Source of the DNA: Nitrospira sp.
GTDB lineage: Bacteria; Nitrospirota; Nitrospiria; Nitrospirales; Nitrospiraceae
Direction: 5' to 3'
DNA length: 64,000 nucleotides
NCBI GenBank assembly: GCA_024330965.1
Contig: JANDJL010000005.1
Coordinates: 1 to 64,000, forward strand
Part shown: positions 34,732 through 42,666 of the stretch, piece by piece
Layout of the letters: each line of letters begins with the position of its first letter
Position numbering within the stretch: the stretch's first letter is position 1
The notes under the pieces: generated by a model
Databases searched by the model: none
Told to the model about the DNA's origin: nothing
What the model saw: the letters and a program-made list of their open reading frames with translations, nothing else
Program-made: the position numbers and the translations under genes

Positions 34732-36420
34732 TCAGGATGCGGACCGCTGCTCTGGGAAGCGTGTGCGCCGCCATGGGCTCACAGCCTGCAAGAAGTCTTC
34801 GATATAGAGTGTGTTGAGGAAGGCCACATAGAGGCGCGTGTGGAGGCGGCTGAGCCACGAGGGAAGTGCCAATGGAGAGCCGTGTGGTGTTCTGTACAGA
34901 ATTGCCCACACTGCGACGATGAAGAGAGAAGCCGTCACGATAAAAGCTCCGAACAATTTCTGGTGCCAGGCGGCGGCGTGGAAGTAAGCCGCAACCTGTC
35001 CCGGTTCAGGATACAAAAAACGGGTAAAGGCCTCACCGGCCCATAAATATGTGAAGCTGATGGCCGTCAACGTCGCGATCATTGCAACAGACACTTTCCA
35101 CGAGGCGATGGTGTTCATCCGATACAGACTGAAGACGGCCTGCGACGACGTCACCCAGGCGAAGAAGAGGAAGATCATGGTCCCCTGTGCTTCGAAGAGC
35201 GGAATGTGCACGAGCTCGAGCGCCATCAAGACGATGATCAAAGGCAGGATCAACGTGATGAGCAGCCCAGTTGCCCAGGATGTCAGGGAAAAAGCCGTCG
35301 CGCTTGCAACGGCCCGATGACGCGGAAGCTTGAACTCGATGCGCGCCTTGTGGATGTTTGCGCCGGAATTGAGGAACAGCGTCGCCTTGAACAGACCGTG
35401 GGCGCAGAGATGAAAAATCCCCAAGGCAAAGGCGCCCAATCCGCATTCCATCACCATATAACCCATCTGGCCCATCGTCGAATAGACCAGCGCGCGTTTG
35501 ACGCTGGACTGCGTGAGCATTGTCGAAGCGCCGATCAACGCTGTCAGCGCGCCGACGACGAACAGAATATAGAGCGTCGTAGGCGACGAGCCAAAGAGCG
35601 GGGCCAGCCGGTTCACGAGAAATCCGCCCGCGTTCACAATGCCGGCGTGTAGCATGGCGGACACGGGCGTCGGGGCTTCAATCGTACCGGGCAGCCAGAC
35701 GTGAAACGGAAACTGGGCCGACTTCGTCATGACTGAGAGGACGAGGAGCCCTGTTATGACATCGGGTGCCCTGATGCTCCACCAAGCGCCGCTTCCCAAT
35801 TGCGGCGTTGTCGGAGATGTCGCCAGAGTCTGAAACATCTTTGTCAGTTCGAACGTTCCAAACGTCATGTAGATCACGACGATACCGGCCAGCAATGCGA
35901 GATCGCCAGCACCTTGAACGTACAAGGTCACACGTCCGGCCTTCCTGGCGGAGACGCTGTCCTGGTTGAATCCGATCAACGCGGTGAGCAACCAGGTGAC
36001 GGCATGCCAGGCGGCGAAGAGCCAGAGAAGATGGCCACTGGTGACGAGAGCCAACAGAACCGACGTGAGCACACTCAGCAAAGCGAAAAATCGTACGTAG
36101 CCCAGATCTCCTTGCATATAGCGGAGGGAATACATGTGAACCACGAGGCTGACGGCCGTGATCAAGATCATCATGACGGAAGCCAGACGATCGACCAGCA
36201 GTGTGGGGGCAGGAAGAAGCGGAAGATCCGGCGTGGTCAGAAGAATCGGTTCGTGCCACATCGTCTGGCACAGCGACAAGAGGGCTGCAACAGTTGAGGT
36301 GGCCAACGCTCCAATTCCGATTTTCGCGACCCGTTCTCCCATGCTCGAACCGGCCAGAGCAATGAACAGGCTTCCCACCAAAGGAGCAAAGATGGCGATG
36401 AGGGCCGGCATTACGTCCAT
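34732..36420 (-). CDS. dabB: Inorganic carbon transporter subunit DabB (NuoL-like)
   Basis: Membrane subunit of the DAB complex, a proton-conducting protein homologous to NADH dehydrogenase subunit 5 / MrpA-type antiporters, which couples cation flux to DabA. The 562-residue protein has about 13-14 transmembrane segments. NuoL-family markers include SLRYMQGDLGYVRFFALLS, WLFAAWHAVTWLLTALIGFN, FPFHVWLPGTIEAPTPVSAMLHAGIVNAGGFLVNRL (conserved Lys/His channel residues) and HLCAHGLFKATLFLNSGA. First gene of the dabBA-PII-kinase-regulator run. The AAGAGG ribosome site lies in a short CCTC-ACAA-GAGG hairpin. A sigma-54 promoter candidate lies at 36465-36480. Confidence 0.94.
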   Translation of the reverse strand: MDVMPALIAIFAPLVGSLFIALAGSSMGERVAKIGIGALATSTVAALLSLCQTMWHEPILLTTPDLPLLPAPTLLVDRLASVMMILITAVSLVVHMYSLRYMQGDLGYVRFFALLSVLTSVLLALVTSGHLLWLFAAWHAVTWLLTALIGFNQDSVSARKAGRVTLYVQGAGDLALLAGIVVIYMTFGTFELTKMFQTLATSPTTPQLGSGAWWSIRAPDVITGLLVLSVMTKSAQFPFHVWLPGTIEAPTPVSAMLHAGIVNAGGFLVNRLAPLFGSSPTTLYILFVVGALTALIGASTMLTQSSVKRALVYSTMGQMGYMVMECGLGAFALGIFHLCAHGLFKATLFLNSGANIHKARIEFKLPRHRAVASATAFSLTSWATGLLITLILPLIIVLMALELVHIPLFEAQGTMIFLFFAWVTSSQAVFSLYRMNTIASWKVSVAMIATLTAISFTYLWAGEAFTRFLYPEPGQVAAYFHAAAWHQKLFGAFIVTASLFIVAVWAILYRTPHGSPLALPSWLSRLHTRLYVAFLNTLYIEDFLQAVSPWRRTRFPEQRSAS

Positions 36421-37431
36421 TACGTCAGACCTCTTGTGAGGAGACAGAACTGGAGGAAGGATAGAGCAAGAAGGGTACCGACTCTCGATTCATCGCGTAT
36501 TCAGTGGCAAACTCTCGTGGTTGTTGCTCGCGAGAGGAGCAATGACAACAAGCAAGGAATTTGGTACGGAAAGGCCGCACGGCAGAATGGTGCGTCTGTC
36601 CACGACTGTGCAAATACGCACCTGCTCATTCGCCCCATTTGGCTCATCGTCGTGGGGCAAGTGGATCATGGCGGAATCATCAGGATCCGATGGCCACATC
36701 GATCTCGTGCATGGAGCACGATGACTTCTCATCAATTGAGTTGCGGCTCTGTGTGGCACAAATGAAAACGCGCCCGTTGGGCACGGCATTTTCGCCACAG
36801 CGCCGGAGGACAGCGACCTTGGACAAGATGGGCTGCCATCGTCCACTCGGGCTGTGATGGCGTTTGTCGAGTGAAGGAAAGACGGTGCGAGGCCTGACAC
36901 GTTCGTAAGATCCGTGGAGAAATCGGTAGAATCTTGCTGGTGGTGTAGTGGGTCGCCGTCTGCGCTAATGGCTCCGCATGACGCGATTGTCTCGCCCTCC
37001 GTCACCGATCACATGTACTGAGACGGAAGGTCGGCCGAAAACGTGTTGAGTGTGCTTGAGGCTCCGAGGGGAAGTCGTATTCCTTCACAAGTGGCGCGTC
37101 AATGAGTGTCAATGAGATGGATCGGAGCGGTGTGTTTCATAAAGGCGTGCTGTGAATGGCCGTTTTAGATTCCGCTGCTGCAAGAAACCGCCGGCCCTGT
37201 TGAGATCTGCGTTGCCGATGACGCCCATCGCTTGCAAGGACGGGATGAGGGACTCAGAGACGTTGAGGGGAGCGCTTGTGATCAGCGACGGTATGTGGAA
37301 TCTCCCATTAGGTCCAGTCCATCGCGGGAGGTTGCACTGCCGGAGCCGGGCATAGGCCGCCTCCGCCGACGCTGTTTGAGGAGGGGCAGGCGATCACCAC
37401 GCGGGACCACCCGCCCCCCCACGATGACGGC
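36421..37431. other. Long gene-poor region upstream of dabB
   Basis: 1,011 bp without a gene I can support. Next to dabB it holds the sigma-54 promoter candidate and inverted repeats. The rest has several mutually overlapping frames on both strands (for example 36490-37005 minus and 36436-36765 plus), none with a ribosome site, recognisable domain or normal amino-acid composition. It could hold degraded coding sequence, an sRNA or long-range activator sites. Confidence 0.5.
36465..36480 (-). promoter_or_regulatory. Candidate sigma-54 promoter of the dab operon
   Basis: Minus strand CGGTACCCTTCTTGCT: GG (36478-36479) and GC (36466-36467) spaced by 10 nt, full TTGCT at -12 and GG-AC at -24. 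The predicted start near 36454 is about 34 nt before dabB. An inverted repeat CTCTCG-N13-CGAGAG (36512-36536) lies just upstream. The operon encodes its own sigma-54 activator. Confidence 0.5.
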
Positions 37432-37746
37432 CTAGCTGATCTTCTCCGCCAGTGACTCCAGCTTGTCGATCGCAGCCGCGAATTTCTTGATGGACGACGC
37501 AACCTTGTCGAGCTTTTTCTTGGCGGCTTCGGCTTCCGCATTGGCTGCATGGAGGGCGTCGGTCGCCTCGTCATATTCGGGCAGGGTTTCATCCACGATT
37601 TGGTCCACAAAGACCTGGAGTTGTCCGGCGAGCTTGGCCTGTTGGCGGGTCAACTGTGTCCGTTCGGCTTTGCTCTCCGTCTTGATGATCAACGCCGTGA
37701 TGTTCGACAGCGCCGCGCTGAGTTCCTCGCCGAGGCTGTTGGGCAT
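37432..37746 (-). CDS. Small coiled-coil hypothetical protein
   Basis: A 104-residue, almost wholly helical protein with no signal peptide. Heptad-like patterning runs through the whole length (LSAALSNITALIIKTESKAERTQLTRQQAKLAGQLQVFV ... ANAEAEAAKKKLDKVASSIKKFAAAIDKLESLAEKI). I know no family. The ATG at 37746 has AAAGGA 8-13 nt upstream and lies 13 nt after the lipoprotein stop, so it is the last gene of the protease cluster. The frame to 37791 is a shadow extension. Confidence 0.65.
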   Translation of the reverse strand: MPNSLGEELSAALSNITALIIKTESKAERTQLTRQQAKLAGQLQVFVDQIVDETLPEYDEATDALHAANAEAEAAKKKLDKVASSIKKFAAAIDKLESLAEKIS

Positions 37747-37759
37747 GGTCCGTGTCCTT

Positions 37760-38674
37760 TCAGTGGGTGGTGGTAATGAGAGTCGCGACATTCTTCAGCG
37801 ATCTTGCCCGTTCGGCGAACGAACGGATGTCCTCGACCGACCACTCGAAGTGATCGACGGCACGGACCAGCGCGCCGTTGGCCTGTTTCATGGCTCGAGC
37901 CGCCTCGACCACGCGAGAGAGGATCTCGATCCTCCGCATTTTGTTTTCATAGACCAGCCGGAAGGCCTGGAGAGCGATTTTTCGGTCGTGGTACGTTTCG
38001 CCGTCGTATAAGGCGTTGGTCGCTTCGGCCATCAGCGGATCTTCGATGACCTGGAGTTGAAGCGCCACCCAGCCTCGTTGAGGATCGAAGTCGTGGGCGA
38101 GCAAGTCGCAGAGACGATCGACCGCCTGGTGTGATGCCTTGACGATGGTGATCACCGCTTCTTTGCGTTTCCACTCGATCCAAAACCGACCGACTCCTTC
38201 AATGGCTGTCGCGATGGCTTCGAGCTGGTCGTCGGAGAGATGCTGCTTGGCTTCAGGAATGCGACCGAGGTTGGCGACAAACTCGTGACTGGCAGCACTC
38301 AGGTCGGCTGATCGCGAGTCGCCGACCAGCGCTGCGAGGGTTTTCCCATAACCAGCCAAGGCATGGGTCGCTCCCGTGATGGTTTCAACACGATTGAGTT
38401 CGAACCCACGGTCCAGCGAGGTCTGATCTCCGAGGTTGGGATCCTTGCTCTTTCCGCCAAGCAAAAGCCGTTCGATCGTCATGTTGATTGTGTTCATCCG
38501 CATGGCTTGCAATTCGGTAGACGTAACGTCGCCGAGCGTTGCGGCGGAGTCACTGAATTGACTGACGGCTGCCTTTTGCTTGGCCGTGAGGGCACAGCCG
38601 CTTGCGAAGCACACCATGAGGCCAAGGGCGAGCACGCCGCCCCAGCCGGACACTCGTGAGGGTGATGAGACCAT
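37760..38674 (-). CDS. Hypothetical lipoprotein in the protease cluster
   Basis: A 304-residue protein with a lipoprotein signal ending ASGC (Cys27), so it is probably anchored to the inner or outer membrane. The mature part is helical: SDSAATLGDVTSTELQAMRMNTINMTIERLLLGGKSK, DRGFELNRVETITGATHALAGYGKTLAALVGDS and RIEILSRVVEAARAMKQANGALVRAVDHF. I recognise no domain. AAGGAAC precedes the ATG at 38674. It lies 146 bp after the prodomain-like gene and 13 bp before the coiled-coil gene. Confidence 0.7.
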   Translation of the reverse strand: MVSSPSRVSGWGGVLALGLMVCFASGCALTAKQKAAVSQFSDSAATLGDVTSTELQAMRMNTINMTIERLLLGGKSKDPNLGDQTSLDRGFELNRVETITGATHALAGYGKTLAALVGDSRSADLSAASHEFVANLGRIPEAKQHLSDDQLEAIATAIEGVGRFWIEWKRKEAVITIVKASHQAVDRLCDLLAHDFDPQRGWVALQLQVIEDPLMAEATNALYDGETYHDRKIALQAFRLVYENKMRRIEILSRVVEAARAMKQANGALVRAVDHFEWSVEDIRSFAERARSLKNVATLITTTH

Positions 38675-38820
38675 GGAAGTTCCTTTCCTATTGTTCCTCT
38701 TCACAAGGGGTGACCGCTTGTTTGCACGGAACTCATTCAGAGGGAGTTTCAAGGCCGGATGAAGCCAACGGGCCCTGTGAAGCCGGCGAGCGGTGGTTGT
38801 TTGAGGGACGGGAGTGATCG

Positions 38821-39273
38821 TCATTGGTGTGGCGGGCCGAAGGGTTCAATCGGTGGATTGGCGAACAGGCCTTCAGCAGGGTCGGGTGGCCTTGTCGCCA
38901 AGACGTTTTTGATCCGTTCGCTTGCCCGGGCGTCAACGAGGACGGTGTAAAGTCCTTCAGAGGGATCCGTTGGAAGAACGCCGAATCGGGCGTCAATTTC
39001 TCCCGCAGTCAGGTTGAACAACCGGCACACATCGTCAATGGTCGGTGGTGGTCCTTGATGTTTAAATTGCAGCATGACGGTTTCCATTGGTTCACCTGTG
39101 GCTCGCTTGTTGTGTAGCGGTTTCGGTCGGTGAGGGGTGTTTGCCCCCTGTGATTCGGTCTGTTCAGTCCAGGCGACGACCATCAGACCCAGGAGCCCGA
39201 TGCAGATGGGGAGGACCTGTCGTCCGAGACGGACAGGTCTCGGACGACAGGGGGTTGTGGTCTTTGTTGCCAT
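38821..39273 (-). CDS. Membrane-anchored protein resembling the neighbouring protease prodomain
   Basis: A 150-residue protein with one N-terminal hydrophobic helix (about 17-35) and a periplasmic-side domain. Residues 108-144 (LYTVLVDARASERIKNVLA ... GLFANPPIEP) line up with residues 89-120 of the adjacent subtilase (TYLVRAEVEETKIQDLA ... GVFADVQIEP), and the preceding ID...FG...DP segment also matches. That region of the protease looks like an I9-type prodomain. I infer a stand-alone inhibitor or folding helper for the protease, or a substrate adaptor. It also has IDDVCRLFNLTAGEIDARFG before this region. It starts 6 nt after the protease stop without a clear ribosome site, so it is likely coupled. 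Confidence 0.65.
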   Translation of the reverse strand: MATKTTTPCRPRPVRLGRQVLPICIGLLGLMVVAWTEQTESQGANTPHRPKPLHNKRATGEPMETVMLQFKHQGPPPTIDDVCRLFNLTAGEIDARFGVLPTDPSEGLYTVLVDARASERIKNVLATRPPDPAEGLFANPPIEPFGPPHQ

Positions 39274-39279
39274 TGAAGG

Positions 39280-40998
39280 CTACTTGTTTGAACCGCACCC
39301 GCAGCCACCGGAACTCGGTGGTTTTGGTCTTTCTCCTTGTGCGGCCAGTTGACCGTCATAATATCCTGCTTGCCAGGCAGCTTGCACCAACTCTTCGAGG
39401 TCTCCTTCTTCAAAGGCCATTCCGTCGAATCCGCCCATTTCCCCCCCTTCTGCTCCGGTCAGTGATGGGACACTTCCGGGAACTGGCGGCCGTGGGCCTG
39501 GCGGAATTGGTGGGATGGGACGCGGCGGAAGACCTCGGCAGAGCTCTGGAAAGCGGCTGCAGATATCGATTGGAATTGGTCTTGGTTGGCACAACCACGG
39601 GTAACGTTTGCAGAGATCGATTGGAACTCGCGGGCGGAATCGGCGGTACAGCGCACAGCCGCCCACCACTCCGAATCCATGGTCAAAGTCGAATCCTGCC
39701 GTTCCGAGATCGGTCGCCGTCGACCGCATCAGGGCGCGGATCGACGCGGGAGAGGTGGCGGGACTCCCCGGTGTGTAGGGACGTTTCGTACGGACGGCCG
39801 CCACAACCCCGGCGACGACAGGTGTGGCCGCTGACGTGCCACCGTCAGCCGGATAGACGCCCGATCCTCGAAAATGGGTGTACCCACAGAGATCGGGTTT
39901 ATTGCGGGACAAGCGACCGGGGCCTTGGGAGGAATAACCAACGCGGGTGTTGCTGATGTCCACCCCTGCGATGGTGAGGACCGATGGGTGCCCATTGGCG
40001 CCATAAATGGCGTTGGTCGTCACGCCACCGCATCGGCCGTCTGGACAGTTAGCGCCGCAATTCCCCGCGGCGAAGAGGATGTCAGCTCCCAAGCGCTCCA
40101 AGGTGCTCACAATCCGGTTGAACGGATGGTTCGGATTATCTGAGTAATTGCCGGGATGTCCGACGGGGAAATCCCACGAAGGATGGAACATTCCCCAACT
40201 GTTGTTGATGACGAGCGACCGATTTTCGCCAGGACGTCTTGGGGCACTCATGATATTGCACAAATGGACATAGGCGCGAACCGCGTCCGAGAGGACACCG
40301 GACATGACCGTTGGCCCGGATGCGGATGACCGCAATAATTGGATATCGAGGAAAATGGCTTTCGGTGCGGCAATAGCGGCATCGAAAGCACACATGGTTC
40401 CGTGACCAACCGGGGCAGTGCCTGGAACCATGCCGGCGGTAGGTACCCAACTGCGAGCGGTATCCAAGGTAATGGTTTTGCCGCGAGCAGCGAGGTGGGC
40501 CAGATTGATCCCTGTATCGACAATGGCCACTAAGATTCCTGTGCCATCCATGCCGATGCGATGCATCTGGGGCACACAGAGAAGTCGTTCGACATCGGCG
40601 TCTGTGCCCATAGGGGGGCTTCCCGGACAGATCAGCGTTGGTTCAATCTGGACGTCGGCAAAAACCCCTGCGACGGTATTGTGACTGGCAAGGTCTTGGA
40701 TCTTTGTTTCTTCGACCTCGGCACGGACCAGGTAGGTGGATCGTTCAGGATCAAAGGCTCCCTGTTCATCGATCGCCAGGTCAAATTTTTCTCCTGAGAC
40801 ATAGGGAGCTTGGGTCGCTGTTCGGGCTGTGATGCCTGGCAGCAGAGTCGGGGCATAGGATTTATCGAAACTGACGCCGGCGATCTTGGGTACAGTCCCC
40901 ACATCCAATTCCTTTTCCGTGACTGGCGCGGCGGAAAAGGCAACCTCCGCCAGATCTCTATTGTATTTGAGTTCGACCATGACTCGTCGTTTTGCCAC
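39280..40998 (-). CDS. Subtilisin-like serine protease (S8) with Cys/Pro-rich C-terminus
   Basis: A 572-residue S8 peptidase. Catalytic triad: Asp161 (IVDTGIN), His199 (GHGTMCAF), Ser389 (GGTSAATP); oxyanion Asn313 (AAGNCG). There is no signal peptide; residues 1-120 look like a prodomain. After the catalytic domain come two near-identical units PIDLCKRYPWLC (459-470) and PIDICSRFPELC (476-487), a Pro-rich linker, a helix ELVQAAWQAGYYDGQLAAQG and a terminal GGCGCGSNK. The start is GTG at 40998 with GGAGGAG 9-15 nt upstream. It heads a four-gene run with a prodomain-like protein, a lipoprotein and a coiled-coil protein. How it would reach the periplasm is unclear. Confidence 0.9.
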   Translation of the reverse strand: MAKRRVMVELKYNRDLAEVAFSAAPVTEKELDVGTVPKIAGVSFDKSYAPTLLPGITARTATQAPYVSGEKFDLAIDEQGAFDPERSTYLVRAEVEETKIQDLASHNTVAGVFADVQIEPTLICPGSPPMGTDADVERLLCVPQMHRIGMDGTGILVAIVDTGINLAHLAARGKTITLDTARSWVPTAGMVPGTAPVGHGTMCAFDAAIAAPKAIFLDIQLLRSSASGPTVMSGVLSDAVRAYVHLCNIMSAPRRPGENRSLVINNSWGMFHPSWDFPVGHPGNYSDNPNHPFNRIVSTLERLGADILFAAGNCGANCPDGRCGGVTTNAIYGANGHPSVLTIAGVDISNTRVGYSSQGPGRLSRNKPDLCGYTHFRGSGVYPADGGTSAATPVVAGVVAAVRTKRPYTPGSPATSPASIRALMRSTATDLGTAGFDFDHGFGVVGGCALYRRFRPRVPIDLCKRYPWLCQPRPIPIDICSRFPELCRGLPPRPIPPIPPGPRPPVPGSVPSLTGAEGGEMGGFDGMAFEEGDLEELVQAAWQAGYYDGQLAAQGERPKPPSSGGCGCGSNK

Positions 40999-41505
40999 GT
41001 GAATCTCCTCCAGAAGCTAAAAGGTTGGTCTGTATTCTCCATCGCCCAGGTTCTCAGTCGAAGTAGAAGCGATCACTTGAGCATAGGGCACCTCCTTTCT
41101 CAGCCAGTCTCGATCTGGTTGTACCGGCAACGGGTGCCTCTTCGGCATCACTGAGAGGTGAGAGTGGCAATCGGTGTCTCATGTTGACCGGCTCGGTATC
41201 GTGACAGTGTCGAGATCGTTGGAGACCGATACGATGCAATACGTAGTCCATCATTTTTGTGTGTGTTGAATGCGCAAGATGTATGCCACTATCCCATCCT
41301 CCTGATGCGGCTTCCTGCTCTGTCATTGATGGGGTGTGGCCGTCATGCTGGTTGGGGGACCACAAGGCGGAGGTCTTGACACTGGATGACAGGAGCATTG
41401 GTGTGAAGAGCAGGTTTTTTCGGAGGAACCTCCTTTTTGAGTGTCAGAAGGAAAGGGAAAGATTCGATGCGCTGTGCTAGTTTCTAGTCAAAAGGATAGG
41501 AGGGA
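40999..41505. other. Intergenic region upstream of the subtilase
   Basis: 507 bp between the nuclease gene and the protease gene. It carries the protease's strong ribosome site at 41007-41013 and presumably its promoter, which I cannot place. A 114-codon frame (41054-41398, minus) has no ribosome site or recognisable domain and is probably not a gene. Confidence 0.45.
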
Positions 41506-42120
41506 TTACGGTGGCTGTGGGGTGTGTCTGGATGTGGTGAATCCCTCTCGTTTGAGCAACTCTGCCACGTTTTGTCCATTGACGAAGACATCGGCGACTA
41601 TGCGATCGTACACGTCTCGGCCGCGCGGGATCAGCTGAATCGATCCAGTGCGAAGCAGCTCTGTGAGTCGCTGCGTCGCCGCCCATCCGCCTGGTTCGCT
41701 GAGTTCTGGAGCATCGATGCCTCGGAGTCGAATACGTTCCTTTCCGATCCGAATCGTGTCCCCGTCAATGACGGTGATGTGGTGGGCGTTGTTCAATGGC
41801 GTAAGATGCCGCAATCGATTGCGAAGTCGGGAGGAAGACGGAGTAGGTTTCTTACCAGGAACAAGGTGATAGCCTCCTTTGGGAATGCGGTGGGGTCGGC
41901 TATCCGGGGGGCGTCGTGGCCGCCGGGGCTTGACGGCTGGCAGGCGGTTTGAGGATGACTCGTTGGGAGTCGGACTCCAGCAGAGGTCGCAGTTCATTGG
42001 AAGGTTCGAACCGAGGTCGGACTCTGGAAGACGCTCGGCTTGTGCACCTGTTCTCGAGGGGCCAGCTTCCAAGAGAACAAGAACAAGAAACAGACAAGTA
42101 ATCGTGCGGGGCGATGTCAT
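41506..42120 (-). CDS. Secreted thermonuclease-family (SNase-like) protein
   Basis: A 204-residue protein with a signal peptide (about 1-27, ITCLFLVLVLLEAGPSRTGAQA), a long basic/Pro-rich linker and a C-terminal staphylococcal-nuclease domain (about 112-195): ITVIDGDTIRIGKERIRLRGIDAPE, AATQRLTELL and a catalytic-Arg region RDVYDRIVADVFVNGQNVAELLKREGF. The domain is short, and the glutamate usually following the first Arg is in DAPE. It probably degrades DNA or RNA in the periplasm. Start at 42120 is the best fit for the signal peptide; the frame continues upstream to 42264 and no clear ribosome site decides it. Confidence 0.8.
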   Translation of the reverse strand: MTSPRTITCLFLVLVLLEAGPSRTGAQAERLPESDLGSNLPMNCDLCWSPTPNESSSNRLPAVKPRRPRRPPDSRPHRIPKGGYHLVPGKKPTPSSSRLRNRLRHLTPLNNAHHITVIDGDTIRIGKERIRLRGIDAPELSEPGGWAATQRLTELLRTGSIQLIPRGRDVYDRIVADVFVNGQNVAELLKREGFTTSRHTPQPP

Positions 42121-42296
42121 GGCACTGGAAGAGCACGCAGAGGATGTGCCACGGTTCTTCGGTTGACAACGGTCAAAATCGCATGCTGCAATATCCACGT
42201 TCATGCGGAGGTTGTCGGGTGCGGACCGACTTTCGCGATCGCATCGCCTGTAAGCGGCGGCCAACGCACATGATGAGATAAACGGAGGTTCAAGTC

Positions 42297-42527
42297 ATGG
42301 ACATGATGGGACGAGTCGGGTTGGTTGAGATTCCTGTCTTGATTGCTCCTGATCAGAAGGCCTGGATGGATCGTATGATCAAGGAGGGAAAGATCGCCGT
42401 TCCGCCAGGCGGTACCTTGGAGAAGGGATCGCTCTACTCGATGTTCATCCGCATGTTGCTCCACAATGCGATGGAAGAGCAGAAACGACAAGAGGCGCTG
42501 GAGCAAGCGGATGAAGATGAAGAGTAG
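42297..42527 (+). CDS. Small acidic-tailed hypothetical protein
   Basis: A 76-residue cytoplasmic protein with no family I recognise: MDMMGRVGLVEIPVLIAPDQKAWMDRMIKEGKIAVPPGG, then SLYSMFIRMLLHNAMEEQ and an acidic tail QADEDEE. GGAGG lies 8 nt before the ATG, which supports real translation. The helix-forming C-terminal half and charged tail suggest an adaptor or a regulator of another protein. It is divergent from the nuclease gene and convergent with hemL. Confidence 0.65.
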   Translation: MDMMGRVGLVEIPVLIAPDQKAWMDRMIKEGKIAVPPGGTLEKGSLYSMFIRMLLHNAMEEQKRQEALEQADEDEE

Positions 42528-42611
42528 AGGAGGAAAAGCAGTAAAGGAACGTGGGATGGGAACTATTCAACGCTGACGGCTATGAAGGGCGGGCGGCTGT
42601 ATCTCAAAACT

Positions 42612-42647
42612 GTATCGGATCAGATATTTTGTTATCTGATGCGATAC
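42612..42647 (-). terminator. 15-bp inverted repeat downstream of hemL
   Basis: GTATCGGATCAGATA (42612-42626) and TATCTGATGCGATAC (42633-42647) are inverted repeats with one mismatch and a 6-nt loop. Read on the minus strand the hairpin is followed by AGTTTTGAG, a short U run, 20 nt past the hemL stop. A terminator is the simplest reading; the length and AT-rich arms would also suit a protein-binding site. Confidence 0.6.
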
Positions 42648-42666
42648 AAGCAATGGCGAGAGGAGG

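Noticed and set aside
36490..37005. 171-codon minus-strand frame upstream of dabB
   Set aside because: Low-complexity Ser/Pro/His-rich translation, no domain, no ribosome site, and competing frames on the other strand.
41054..41398. 114-codon minus-strand frame before the subtilase
   Set aside because: No ribosome site and no recognisable domain; more likely 5' regulatory sequence.
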